This document shows positions 46,202 through 58,084 of a stretch of 64,000 nt of DNA, piece by piece; within the stretch, counting starts at the first letter, position 1, and each line of letters opens with the position of its first letter. The notes under the pieces were generated by a model. That model was not told the DNA's origin, searched no databases, and was given only the letters and a program-made list of their open reading frames with translations. Location: NCBI GenBank assembly GCA_037043455.1, contig JAWPHD010011054.1, positions 1 to 64,000 of the forward strand. Direction: 5' to 3'. The position numbers and the translations under genes were made by a program. Origin of the DNA: Cyrtodaria siliqua (lineage: Eukaryota > Mollusca > Bivalvia > Adapedonta > Hiatellidae).

Positions 46202-46347
46202 TTGGTACTTTGGGTGTGGAAGTCTGAATTGACCATCCACTTGTTGTGATAATTTAACATGACATAACATGATAATTTTGTTTTATTAATCGTAATTGAC
46301 AATTGGATGGTCAATTCATACTTCCATATTTGGGAATTATACCAATG
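46202..46347. mobile_element. Small MITE-like inverted repeat
   Basis: TGGAAGTCTGAATTGACCAT at 46217 onwards is mirrored by ATGGTCAATTCATACTTCCA ending at 46326. Outer bases TTGGTA and TACCAA also pair. About 146 bp, no coding capacity. Confidence 0.75.
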
Positions 46348-46385
46348 AACAACAACGGACAACAGTATAGCAAAACATAAGTGTT

Positions 46386-46391
46386 ATTTAT
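46386..46391 (-). terminator. Polyadenylation signal of the Harbinger transposase
   Basis: AATAAA on the minus strand about 55 bp after the transposase stop codon at 46444. Confidence 0.6.
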
Positions 46392-46443
46392 TAGCCTACA
46401 AACACAAACGTCATATCTCCTCTCCTTGCCGGGGTCCTTGACC

Positions 46444-47751
46444 TTAGTTTCCACCAGGCACCATCCTGCCCTGCCATGGCACGGAGCCAGCGGGACTGTT
46501 GAAGTAGAGCCGAAGGAGTTCACGCTGCTGCTTCCCAGCCTTGCTGTCCTTGTTAGGGGCATCCACATTACGTATCTCATGCATGTTGGCATTCTGGCGC
46601 CATTCTCCTGGGATGAGATTGTGGTCATCGTCTTCCCCATCAAACTGGCCCGGCTGCTCTCCCGGGTACCGCCTGCGCATCATGTTGTGGAGGATCACAC
46701 AGCACTTGACGATGAGCTGGACCACCTCTGGAGACTGCTGCATCCTACCAAGGAGTACTCTAAACCGGTTTGCCATGATGCCAAAGGCATTCTCTACAAC
46801 CCGACGTCCTCTTGATATGCGGTAATTGTACATTGCCTGTGATCTGGTCATGCCTCGGGTGGAGTAAGGTTTCATCAAGTTGGTACGGAGTGCGAATGCG
46901 TCGTCCGCAAGGAGGAAGTAGGGGGTGTCCTCATCATCAGAAGGCAGTGGATCTTCTGGGGGGAACCCTATGGTACGGTTGTCCATGGCCTCTTTGAGCT
47001 CACTGCCGTTGAAGATCTGGGCATCTGACATGTGACCGGCTCCTCCCACATCACACCACAGGAACCTGTAGTTGGCATCAACCAGGGACATTAGGACAAT
47101 GGAGTAAAACCCCTTGTAGTTATAGTAGTAGGAGCCTGACTTGATTGGGCATTTAATGGCCACATGTTTCCCATCCAGGGCACCCAGAGCATGAGGGACG
47201 TTCCACCTCCTCTGGAACTGCAGGGCCACCTCTCTCCATTCATCGGGGGTGACGGGGCATTGGACCTCCTCTTCTGCAAATTCATCGATGATGGCCTGAC
47301 AGACATCTGGCAGAAAGCTGGTGATGGTGTGTCTGGACACTCTGAAGTTGTACTGCAAACTTGGGTAGTTGTCCCCAGTAGCCAGGTGCCGGAGTACCAC
47401 AGCCAACTTCAGCCCTGGTTCCAGTGGTCGTCTGAACTTGGTGTCCTTCTTCTGGAGGCGAGGCGTCAGCCGGTTGAGCAGGAATTGGAACATGTCTGGA
47501 GGCATGCGCAGGTAGTTACTGAACGACTGCACATCATCGTTCCGGAGCTTGACCATAAGGTTGTGGTACTGGCCAGCTGAGACTCGCTCATCTTATGTTA
47601 ACCAGGTCCTCACCCAGAACCGCTTCTTACTATATCTTCTTCGGGCCCATCGCCTCCTTCTTTCCTGCAGGACCTCGGCATGGACACGGATGTAGGCATG
47701 ATGCTGAACAATCAGATCAGCCTGGAAAAGTCCTAGTACTTGCTCATCCAT
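46444..47751 (-). pseudogene. PIF/Harbinger (HARBI1-like) DDE transposase, one in-frame TAA
   Basis: From ATG 47749-47751 (MDEQVLGLFQ...) to the stop at 46444, 436 codons, single exon. TAA at 47593-47595 (codon 53) is the only interruption; the same frame continues directly. The N-terminus has a basic RRRRWARRRYSKKRFW segment, then a helix-turn-helix-like region (residues about 70-150), then the DDE_Tnp_4 catalytic core. The catalytic residues are all present: first D in GALDGKHVAIK, second D in FLLADDAF, E in RRVVENAFGIMANRF. Length is normal for the family (about 430). The transposase would cut and rejoin element ends in the nucleus. Starting after the stop (MVKLRNDD, 370 codons) would lose the basic N-terminus but keep the core. 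Confidence 0.9.
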
Positions 47752-47806
47752 ACTGTCCCTGGACTGGACTGGACTAGATTGGACCACCCCAGGCCTGAAA
47801 TCACAC

Positions 47807-47818
47807 TATTTTAAATCA
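47807..47818 (-). promoter_or_regulatory. Possible TATA-like element of the transposase gene
   Basis: The minus strand reads ATTTAAAATAG about 60 bp before the ATG at 47751. Weak match. Confidence 0.35.
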
Positions 47819-48494
47819 ACGAAGATCGCACCCATTAACATGTCTGACCCTCTGTGACCCTCCATGGCGTAACATCGACGCAACTGCGTCGCACACTAAC
47901 CCACATCGACGTATGTCTGTCCTATGTGCATCCCAGTGCATCGCAACTCTGACACTCATCATCGCACCATCAACGCAGCTATTGCCGCACACCGACCGAC
48001 ACCGGCCCATTTTGACCGAATACTGACGTAACTCTGACCGATATGAATCGTGGATGTGACATTTGTGTTCGAAAATGTTCGAAAATGCTCGAAGAGTTTT
48101 GCGACAGCCCAAAATTTACTGACCGACCCTGATTGACACTGACGCAGCGCAAGTGAAATAACCGGTCGATACAAAGTTGATGACTTTAAAACGCCAAACT
48201 TCCATATGTTCTCTCTGACTGATTTAATGTGATCCAAAACTGGTTTGCAACTGCTGTTGTTCAATAAAAATAACTGATTAGTCTAAAAATCTGCAAATAT
48301 TTACATCATGTCTGAATTTCAGAGCACCGGACCCTGGTTGCTTTGTAAAAAATGCTTGAGATTCTGGCAAAAATCTGTATCTTTTGCACCGGATCCTGGG
48401 TGATAGATTGTTTTCTATATACCTTCAGATTAAAGATAAAACGACGATCGGGACTATGGCTCCACCAAAACAAACAATAAAAAAAAATTGGTTG

Positions 48495-48690
48495 CATGGT
48501 GTTTTAAGTCATCTTCAGCACATTTTAGGTTATATATGATGGTCGATTTTTTCGTGGGGGAGGCAAGGCTGACCAGTAGGACAAGTACTGCATGCCTCAT
48601 GAAACCTGGGTACGAGCTGGATTCGTACCCACGACCGTAGGGGTGAACTTGAAACAGTGCCTCACCACTCTGGACCACCGGTGTCACGTA
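48495..48690 (-). mobile_element. SINE family C, second copy
   Basis: Minus strand: 'GGTGGTCCAGAGTGGTGAGG' (A-box-like), 'GGTACGAATCCAGC' (B-box-like), then the body shared with 28960-29195. Confidence 0.65.
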
Positions 48691-48692
48691 AT

Positions 48693-48775
48693 ATCCACAC
48701 GCGTGGACAAAAAGTCCACGCGTGTAGATCTCACGCGGGGTTCATGAGATTCACACGTGAGATCAACACGCATGT
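48693..48775. repeat. Cluster of ACGCGTG palindromes
   Basis: ACACGCGTGGAC and GTCCACGCGTGT flank an AAAAA loop (12-bp perfect stem). 'GATCTCACGCG' and 'TCACACGTGAGATC' follow, forming a second dyad. Confidence 0.8.
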
Positions 48776-49680
48776 CAAGTATGTATTGTTTAATGATGTA
48801 TTGTGTATGTATAACATGTGAATCATACGTTTTTGGTATTTTTCAGTTATCTGTTGAACTTTTTGATAAAATAATATAACAGTAAAGCCCACTGTGACGG
48901 TGATAATATTCGTAAAATGTTGCTAAACTTTAACGCATATCTTCTATTTGTGTGTGTGTAATAATAATGGTTAGCAATGTAATTATGGTCTAGAATGCCA
49001 CATGTGATTGTTTTTATTTCAAAGCGGCAATTTATTTTAAAATATAATATTGTAGAAACGAAAATAGGATGAGTCTGAGGCGTGGATTTTTAATTAGAAG
49101 TCAGCCTTAAAAGGATCAAATGAAAAATAGATACACTAAACAAATACAATAATTCAATACAATTGACTGATTGCTTTTCATTTCATCCCTACACATATAA
49201 AACACGTATTACAGCAGGTGCGGAACCAGCATTTCAGCTTAGCAGGGTGGAGCCCAATGTTGGGAGTGAGGTGAATGGGGTGTGGGTGGGAAGAATTGCT
49301 GTTAAGTGTACTTTTCGGAGTTTATTGGATGGCAGCTGCTTTCGTCTCATGTTTATGCTTTGGATAGGCACCAACCCCCTAAATCCGTGCCTGAGCAATA
49401 ACACCATATTTATAAAATACAAAAACGCATGCACATGCGCAAATGACGGCGGAAAACAGTGTTTGTGTGTATATATATTTTATATAATTTAATTAATTTT
49501 ATATTGTGTTATTGGCGTGTTGTTATGTTCCCTCAAATCCTGAATCTCCGTTTCATCAGTTTCTGAGTTGGTAAAATGGTTTAAAATGTATAGCTCGTAT
49601 AAATAATGTTTTATGGTCGGCCTTTTACATAGTTTGGATTTTATACTATATTGAGTGATGAAATAATGACTAAATAAGGG
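48776..49680. other. No gene seen
   Basis: AT-rich. A 109-codon open frame at 49163 has no domain and no conserved counterpart here. Confidence 0.4.
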
Positions 49681-49689
49681 AATTGAATT

Positions 49690-50290
49690 GAACCTTGTTT
49701 AACGGCTCGTCTGCACATTATAAGTTAATTAGAGCCGCCCCAGAGCAAGGGGGAATTTGGTAATATAACGTTTTGAGTGGTGAAATATTTATTAAATGAG
49801 TACATTGAATTGAATTGGATCTTGTTTAACGGATCATTAGCACATTATATGTTATATATACCGCCCCTGAGAACGTAATAGGTGGTAGAATAACGTGTTG
49901 AGTGGTGAAAAAAGAATTGAATTGAATCTTGTTCAACGACTCAGCAACACATTATAGGATACTAGTATTTAGAGCTATCTCAGAGGAAACGAAATGTGGT
50001 ATTATAACTTATTGAGTGATGAAATAATTACTACATAAATGGTGGTGAAATATTGACTAAATAAGTAACTTTAATTGAATTGAATATTGTTTAACGGCTC
50101 ATCAACACACTATAGGTTATTTAGAGCCGCCCCAGAGAGAGTGTGAAGTGGTATTAAAACATACTGAGTGGTGAAATAAATAAAAAAAATGACTAAATAA
50201 GGAAATTGAATTGTACTGAATCTTGTTTAATGGATCATCAACACATTATAGGTTATTTAGAGCCGCCCCAGAGAAAGGGGAAGGTGGTAA
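49690..50290 (-). repeat. Tandem array built on the SINE family A 3' tail, left block
   Basis: About five units of 110-155 bp, each with GAATTGAATTGAAT, 'CTTGTTTAACGGCTCATCAA', 'GGTTATTTAGAGCCGCCCCA', then a spacer 'TATTGAGTGGTGAAATAATG' that is not in the SINE. The first part is the reverse complement of the tail at 24525-24575. Confidence 0.85.
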
Positions 50291-51435
50291 AGCTTATGAA
50301 GAGGGAACATGCAAATGTAAACGGTAGACATTAGAACAATGTTGCTGTTTGAACAATTTCATTAAAATCAGAAACATAACAGCATGTTACTAAGATGTTT
50401 GAGATTAAAGAAATTAATGTATAACATTGGTAGTTGTGACATGTTTTTTTGATGACAGTGCGGAGCTCCTTCTACTCTGGGCGGAATTTTAGTCCAATAT
50501 TGCATCCGACTACTTACATGACACAGAAAAGGTAGTATATACTCAATTATAATCACCCCTCCTAATGAATACAATTCAGTGTACACTGCAATCAAACGAA
50601 CACATGGACAATGAATGTCCTATAAAAGACAATGACAAATAGTAAGATTCTGTGAAATTCAAATCAAAATATATCCTAAGTAATGAGGAAGAGATGTATT
50701 TAGGGCTAATGACCATACAATAATTAAACAATACGCCTCTGGAAAGAGTTAAGACTTTTGAACAAATAAATTCTACCAGTATCGGTGTTATGGAGTATCG
50801 ATGAAGTGGATAGCATCATTTTCGACGGAATGGCAATTATTCAAATTGTACAGTGTGTGGTTGGGTGTGGAAAATCTATTCTTTGAGACTGTCAAGCATT
50901 TAGATTTGACCAGATTAATCCATATACATGATGGTGTTGATAAACGTTAATGTGAGCGGATCTTGCTGATGGTTTACACACTCACGGAATGCGACACATG
51001 TTGCTCTTCCTTTGAAATTGGCAAGTAATGATATTAATTTGTCAAATGAACAGCTGTGTGCATAATTAGGCATGATATTATGCAAGTACTTGCAGAATGA
51101 AGATTTATGATTAAGATCAGCTCCGAGATTAGAGATTTAATTATGATAGTTCTTCAAATGAACAGAAGTGTATATAACTATGCATGTATTGGTATGATGA
51201 AGATGTCTGATTAAGATAACCTCTTGGATTTGGGATTTATTTATAATTTATTGTGATGATATCACAACGAGATGTTACACATACTGATGTAAAATCTTTA
51301 AAACATGAATATTTTCTTAATCAGAATATTATTTTCAATTTGTAAGAATGTATACTGAAAAGCTCGTGTATTAGTACAAATGAACCAAATATACTCACAT
51401 ACGCTAAGTACAAGCAGTGTGCTTAAATAATACAT
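50291..51435. other. No gene seen
   Basis: Unique AT-rich sequence between arrays; no splice-supported frame. Confidence 0.4.
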
Positions 51436-51439
51436 ATAT

Positions 51440-51640
51440 ATGGAAGTGGATCACGCCGTAGACGCATGCCATGACTAATTCAGTCACATTAAACTTACAT
51501 CGGACCGACCAGTCATAGAATAACACTTATATCATCAGCGTCAAGCAATGGAGCTACTAGTTAAGTATTTGGTGTGACCAGGTCGGGGATCGAGCCCACG
51601 ACCTCAAGCATGTGAGCCAAAGCCAATTTCAGAAGTGTAA
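51440..51640 (-). mobile_element. tRNA-headed SINE relic
   Basis: The minus strand has a B-box-like GGGCTCGATCCCCGACC and an upstream 'TTTGGCTCACATGCTTGAGG' in the A-box to anticodon region. The body is AT-rich and not similar to families A to C. Confidence 0.5.
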
Positions 51641-52610
51641 GCCTGCACTAATGGTTAATTGATGAACTAGATACCATATACTTATAAATGACGGATTCAA
51701 TCGTTGAATGAAGCGCAGGTCGTGGTTTAAATCAAGCCAGATCGAGCCCTAATTCCTAAGGAGAATGGGCTCATCGATTCCGTTGCATTTATATTGGACC
51801 AATGCATGAAACACATCCATATATTCCGCCTTGTTGTCTCTCTAAGAAATTAGGGTCTGTTCAATCGATGCCAGGTTTAAAAGTTAAGGGCGTAAGTTCA
51901 TCCCTTGAGCATGGATTAGTACAGTTCTAGGTATTCCATGTAAAAGTAATTAGTGGCCGTTCAAATAATGTAGAATAAATGCGACAGAGCTTCATTTCAA
52001 TTCAATTTACTGATTTTAACATACGGTGGAATAAACTCTATTTATGTTTCGTACATCATTGAAAGACATCGTACGTGACCTATATAACTTTTTTTGAAAC
52101 CCAATAAGGAGATATAATAGTCCTTACATATAGAAATCAATGAACTTGATGACTGATGATTGTAAAATAAACTCGATCAGGTTATATATCCCAAACGTGT
52201 TTTTTTCACAGAGTTCAAAATAAATTGTTTCAAATTGACAATATTCCTTATTGTTGAGAACAATGCATAATTATTGAATTAAAATATATGGTAAAATAAC
52301 GACACACACACCCTTCCTTTGATTTATGTAGTTAAAGGCAGCTTCAAAATTAACACTTGCGGCCTAAATATCAAAGTGGAGGTAAATTGTTGTTTTATCA
52401 TCAATGCCTTTCGCATGTTTTAAATTTATTTGTTTAAAAATGCATGCCGAGTTTCGTGTTTGGCATTCAGAAATGGTTCCCCTGTAAAAGTGACATGTAT
52501 ATGTAATCATTCGAATAACATTTCAGTAGAGTGTTTCCGAGATGAGATAGTACTGGTTCAAGTCTGCATTATATATTTTTTCTCCTCACCCGTGATCTCC
52601 TTTTTTTTTA
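51641..52610. other. No gene seen
   Basis: AT-rich unique sequence. Confidence 0.4.
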
Positions 52611-52614
52611 AACA

Positions 52615-54075
52615 GGTAATACAAATACTTCATAGATGTCATAAATAAACTAATAGATGCTCGAGAATCACACGGATCCAAGGATGAAATACAGGTAATA
52701 CACATGCTTCATAGATGACATAAATAAACGATCGTATGCACGGATACAAGGATGAAATACAGGTAATACACATGCTTCATGGATGACATAAATAAACGAA
52801 TGCATGCGTGAGAATCACACAAACTTAATGATGAAATACAGGTTATAAACATGCTTCGTAGATGACATAAATAAACGAATGTATGCGTGAGAATCACACG
52901 GATCCTAGGATGAAATACAGGTATTACACATGCTTCATAGATGTCATAAATAAACGAATGTAAGCTTGAGAATAATGGATTCAATGGTGAAATACAAGGA
53001 TGAAATACAGGTAATACACATGCTTCATAGATGCCATATATAAACGAATGCATGCGTGAGAATCACACAGACCTAATGATGAAATACAGTTAATAAGCAT
53101 GCTTCATAGATGACATAAGTAAACAAATGTATTGGTAAGAATCACACGGATCCAAGGATGAAATGCAGGTCATACGCATGTTTCATAAATGTCATGAGTA
53201 AACGAAGGTATGCGTGAGAATCACACGGATTCAATGATAAAATACAAGCAAGTAATACACATGCTTCATAGATGTCATAAATAAACGATAGTATGCGTGA
53301 GAATCACACGGACCTAATGGTGAAATATAGGTAATACACATACTTCATAGATGTCATAAATAAACGAATGTATGCTCGAGAATCACACGGATCCAAAGAT
53401 GAAATACAGTCAATACACATGCTTCATATATGTCATAAATAAACGAATGTTTGCGTGAGAATCACACGGATCCAAGGATGAAATACAGGTAATACACAAG
53501 CTTCATATATGTCATAAATAAACGCATGTATTCATTGCTTCCTAGATGTCATAAATAAATGAATGTATGCGCGAAAATCACACGGAACCATGATGAAATA
53601 TATGCTTCATAGATCTAGTTAACAAACGAAAGTATGAGAAAATCACGAACTCCACCTAGATAAAATACATATAATACACATATGCTACTTAGATGTCATA
53701 AATAAACAATTGCATGTATATAAATCATACGTACTTTCTTAGATGTAATAAAAATGAGAATCACGTTTTCTTCCTAGATGTATTACATTTAATACACGTT
53801 AGCTTCAAAAAAATATATGCGTGAGAATCACAAGTACTCTCCCTAGATAAAATACAAGTTATATACCTGCTTCCTGGAATTTCAAAAATAAAACTGAGAA
53901 TCACAGTTACATTTTTCTATATGACATGTTAGTAATACATATCCTACATAGGCTTCACAAAAACACACGAATGTATCAATGTGAAATAATATGTATGCAT
54001 CATAGATGTCATAAAAGAATGGATGAATGTCACACATGTACTCTCCCTAGATGACATGTAGGTAATACACACGTA
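52615..54075. repeat. 79-bp minisatellite, about 17 units, decaying rightward
   Basis: Unit includes 'GGTAATACACATGCTTCATA', 'GATGTCATAAATAAACGAAT', 'GCGTGAGAATCACACGGATC' and 'CAAGGATGAAATACAG'. Units are regular to about 53560, then shorten and diverge. The minus-strand 114-codon frame at 52709-53053 is a by-product. Confidence 0.92.
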
Positions 54076-54109
54076 AAAACACATTCGGTACATCTTTTGA
54101 GACCCAAAA

Positions 54110-55190
54110 TGATCGAATGAGTAAATTGAATTGAATTGAATCTTGTTAAACGGCTCATTAACACAGTATAGGTTATTTAGAGCCGACCCACATACAGTTA
54201 ACGACCCAGATACAGTTAAAGTTGGTATTATAAATTATTGAGAGGGGGGGAATTGAATTGAACTGATTATTTTTCAATGGCTGATCAACACACTGTATGT
54301 TATTTAGAGCTGCCACAGAGAAAGTGGAAAGTGGTATTATAACTTATTGAATGGTGAAATACTGACTAAATAAGTAAATGTAATTAAACTGAATATTGTT
54401 TAACGGCTCATCAACACAGTGTAGGCTATTGGTTATTCAGAGCCAACCCAGAGAGAGGGGGAATGTGATAGTATAACTTAATAATTGAATCGAATTGAGT
54501 ATTGCTTAACGGCTCACCAACACATTAAAAGTTATTAGAGCCGCCCCAGAGAAAGTGGAAGGTGGTATTATAACTTAGTAATTGAATCGAATTGGATATT
54601 GCACAGCTCACCAACACATTAAAAGTTATTTAGAGCCGCCCCAGAGAAAGTGGAAGGTGGTATTATAACTTAGTAATTGAATCGAATTGGGTATTGCTTA
54701 ACGGCTCACCAACACATTAAAAGTTATTTAGAGCCGACACAGCGAGAGGGGAATGTGATTGTATAACTTATTGAGTGGTGAAATAATGACTAAATAAGTC
54801 AATTGAATTGAATTGAAACTTGTTTTACGGCTTATCGACACATACTACGACATTTAGAGCCGCCCCAGAGCATAGACTTCAATTGATGTCTGTACCGCAG
54901 AGATAGAAAGTAGTATTATAACATATTGCATGGTAAAATAATGACTAAATTAGAAATTAAACTTTAACTTAATCTCATTTAACGCCTCATCAACACATTA
55001 CATGTTATTTAGAGCCGCCCCAGAGCATACACATCAATTGATGTCTATACCACAGAGAGAGTAGAAATTGTTATTATAACGTATTGAGTGGTGAGATAAT
55101 GACTAAATAAGGAAATTGAATTGAACTGAATTTTGTTTACGGCTCATCAACATATTATAGGTTATTTAGAGCCACCCCAGAGAGATTGAA
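54110..55190 (-). repeat. Tandem array built on the SINE family A 3' tail, right block
   Basis: About eight or nine units of 95-150 bp with the same composition as 49690-50290. AGAGCCGCCCCAGAG or variants recur near 54310, 54540, 54633, 54735, 54865, 55015 and 55170. Confidence 0.87.
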
Positions 55191-55858
55191 ATTACACTAT
55201 TAGGTGTAAACGCACAGAAAAAATCAAGAATCTCATCCTTAAGTATTGACAGAGGATTGTCAGCTAAAACCGTTCATTACCCCCAGCCGACTAAACTAAT
55301 GTACAAGTGTCAGGGGCGTAGCGTAGCCTGTTTTCAACAGAGTCCTAGCGTGGCCTGTTTTAAACGTACTCCTAATTTTATACGAGGTGCGAAGTCCCGA
55401 GTAGTGGAAATACTGAGAGCAGGTGTCTCCCTTACTGAATGTTGGTTCTGGATTTTTTTTTCATTTTTTGGACCAAAATGGTGTTTGTATAAGCGATATT
55501 TGCCAGGAATATAGACATTTTATGCTCGACAGCATGATGGAAAATAAAAAAAGAACAGCCCAATATTGTATGTAGAGGGTGTGATCTTGTTATAGTGATA
55601 GAATCTGGTGGTGAGTTTGGCTAAATCCATCTATGTCGTACAAGGTAGAATACTAAACAAATGTACTCCGGACCTACGTTCGTGTATATACGTTTGCGCC
55701 TTGAGATAATTCTCTCTTCACGACCTGTCTTCAGTCGACAGTACCCTAAAATAAACTATGGGCCCGCAATAGACATTAACCAAACTAACTTTCCCCGCAG
55801 CGCGCTGCATGACGGTTTTTTGTCGGCGTTTTACACGACTATGACCTCAAACAGTTTT
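55191..55858. other. No gene seen
   Basis: Short open frames at 55257 and 55661 carry no recognisable domain; the latter runs into the SINE. Confidence 0.4.
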
Positions 55859-55860
55859 TA

Positions 55861-56145
55861 TATTTGTAACCGGAGGCCCCGGGTTCAATCCTCCGTGGTG
55901 CCACTGAGTTTCGTAGGTGTGTTCTTGGGCAAGACACTTTCCCTTAGCCTCGTCTGTCGGATGGGGACGTAAACCGGGCGGTCTCGTTTATCGGTCTGTC
56001 CTCCGAGCACGTTAAAGAAACATAGGAATCTATTCGATAATAAGAGTAGGGAGCGGTTCCCGGATTCCTATGTGTCCTTCCTCTCTCTCTGGGGCGGCTC
56101 TAAATAACCTATACTGTGTTGATGATCCGTTAAACAACATTCAAT
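55861..56145 (+). mobile_element. SINE family A, 5' truncated inside the tRNA head
   Basis: Starts at ATTTGTAACCGGAGGCCCCG (the anticodon region) and continues nearly identically to 24261-24580 through the central domain and tail. The A box is missing, so it has no complete internal promoter. Confidence 0.88.
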
Positions 56146-56409
56146 ATTTAAAAAAAAAGGTTTATTCAAAAGGCATTATCTTAGAGCACGCAGCTGTGTA
56201 CACTCTGTCTGTAAAAATCCGAAAATTAAAAAAACAACACAATACATAAAAAACAACAAAAACAACAGCAATCAAATGAAAAAGTAGGGGGGAGAGGATA
56301 TAAGGATTCAGACTATATCATCAACATGTCAGCGTCAAATAAGATATAAAATAGTTGGAAAAAACGAACCACAGCGTATCTGGGAATGAAACAATATTTA
56401 TAGCCGGTC

Positions 56410-56670
56410 TCCCAAAAGAAAGAAAGGATACATACAAATCCGAGAAGTTGCCCTAATCTTACTTACGAATATATTTTCCTTTGAGCAAATTGTTCCAAGG
56501 ATAGACTCCGAAACACAGAACCGGTGTACATACCAATCGGACGGACGAGAATAAAGGAACATGTTTTACTCAATAATACACAGAAGAAATTGACTTGCGG
56601 CAATAAGGCTTTATCCGGGTCAAATGCAACGTGCTATCAAGTAGACCACGCCAGCAACCTTGAAGTGTAC
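56410..56670 (-). mobile_element. SINE family A, strongly diverged
   Basis: 'AAGGATACATACAAATCCGA', 'CAAGGATAGACTCCGAAACA', 'CAATCGGACGGACGAG' and 'GACCACGCCAGCAA' follow the order of the reverse-complemented SINE. Confidence 0.65.
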
Positions 56671-57455
56671 GAGTTCCTCGCTGATGTTTGGAGGGTGAAA
56701 ACTCGTTAAATGTAAAAATCTTTAAAATATCTCAGCACATTGTTTTTTTTCCATAAGTTGCCATAAGTTGACCCCCTCTTAAACCCCACCCAATTGAAAA
56801 TGTCGCAGCTTTATCGTCCACCGCTGATATCAGACCGAGATATTTCGAACAGGGGAACATATCTAGTCGTTTTTGGACTAGAGGACTTTTCAAGCCCTAG
56901 TCCTTAGCAGGCGACAAAATTCGAGCACGCTAGAAGCCGCAACAGATCGTCACTGACGAAATGTATCACTACGCTAACAGACAGAGAGAGAGCGTCAGCT
57001 GTTATTTTGATTGGGTGTTCATTCGCATAAAAGAGATAAACCTCTATAATCGTCAGGTAGGACGCCTGTCGTAGGTAGAGGGACTACAATCCTTAGAAAT
57101 ACACACACACACACACTCACTGTATGCATATTCATAGGGGCCATGGCCTTGTGTAGAGAAGAAATAGTTCTCCGGATCAGACAAATACCATCTAAATCGT
57201 AAATAAGCTGTGGTAAATGGAAAGAAAATTGAAGAATGTGATGTTTGGGCCTATGCTTTTTTTCTACTAAGACAAGAAATAAGATGGTATATTTTATCTC
57301 GAAATATTATAAACCCCGTTTGGACCCCGGACATCCAGCTTTGCAAACCTGGGATAAAGTAGCTCATTTGCATATTAATGCCGAAAAGACCAATACTTCC
57401 GGGCAAAAGCAGTCATTTTTTAGCAAAATTGTTTTAATAGTTTACGTGTTTTTAC
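56671..57455. other. No gene; (CA)n at about 57101-57118
   Basis: Unique sequence with a short CA repeat. Confidence 0.45.
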
Positions 57456-57459
57456 CCGC

Positions 57460-57545
57460 CAGGGTCCTTTACATGAGTAACCAGGATCAAGGTAACGCTG
57501 TTTTGAGCAGCCAGTGTCCGTTACGTCTGTCCACCGTGAATATAA
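57460..57545 (-). repeat. Inverted copy of the 41620-41720 repeat
   Basis: 'CAGGATCAAGGTAACGCTGT' and 'CAGTGTCCGTTACGTCTGTC' match the reverse complement of 41620-41710. Confidence 0.7.
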
Positions 57546-58084
57546 ACCATTGCTTTTCAACATATTGCTTTTCCAGGTCCGTAGCTACACTGGGGCACAC
57601 AGATGTATTTGTCTTGGTTGGATTTTGGGAATGTACATACTTTACATAAAAACAACTATATACTAGTATATAAGGACCCTGGGGCGAAATGCAACACATT
57701 GAAGAAAATTAAAACAAAATCTAGGGTGGAGAGGGAGGTTAATGCCACTGGACACCAAAATAAGGGATATGCCTCGGTTAAATTTCAGGGCTGGTTACGA
57801 GCCAGTTTTCATTCAAAATTACTTTACAAATCAATAAACTTAGGAAAGGTTAATTACTAGTATTTGAACTTAATTGTTATACTAAAACTTTCGGTTTTTA
57901 GTTAACACTTACCCAGTCTTACAGACGGAAGCTGACATCTTTCATATTTTCTTTGATGTTGAAATATTACCAATCAAAATTTTAATGTTTTTTTTTGTTT
58001 CGTGAAAACATCAATATTGGGCACCACCCCGAAACATTGGGGTATGGAGTCCTCCGGCTCTTACGCCTATGTTTATAAGACTAT

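Larger units (their letters stand above)
41869..48159. mobile_element. PIF/Harbinger DNA transposon, about 6.3 kb, nearly complete
   Basis: Contains the two genes typical of this superfamily: a DDE transposase (minus, 46444-47751) and a MADF/Myb-type DNA-binding protein (plus, 42489-45630), convergent. Proposed ends are ATTTCACTAG (41869) and its inverted partner at 48159; the following bases also match after a 10-bp gap (GCGTCGGTGTC against GCGTCAGTGTC). Flanking bases are CAC and AAC, so no clear 3-bp target duplication is claimed. Both terminal arms carry repeats of TGACCGAATA or its complement, likely binding sites. Secondary insertions lie at 42612-43778, 44386-44645 and 46202-46347. Confidence 0.82.

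Noticed and set aside
46541..47580. Plus-strand ORFs opposite the transposase
   Set aside because: Shadows of the minus-strand transposase, which carries all catalytic motifs.
47560..47610. Small intron removing the transposase TAA
   Set aside because: A GTGAGG donor exists near 47606, but the only acceptors would give an intron of about 30-50 bp and no better protein, so a nonsense codon is more likely.
52709..53053. 114-codon minus-strand ORF
   Set aside because: Generated by the 79-bp minisatellite.
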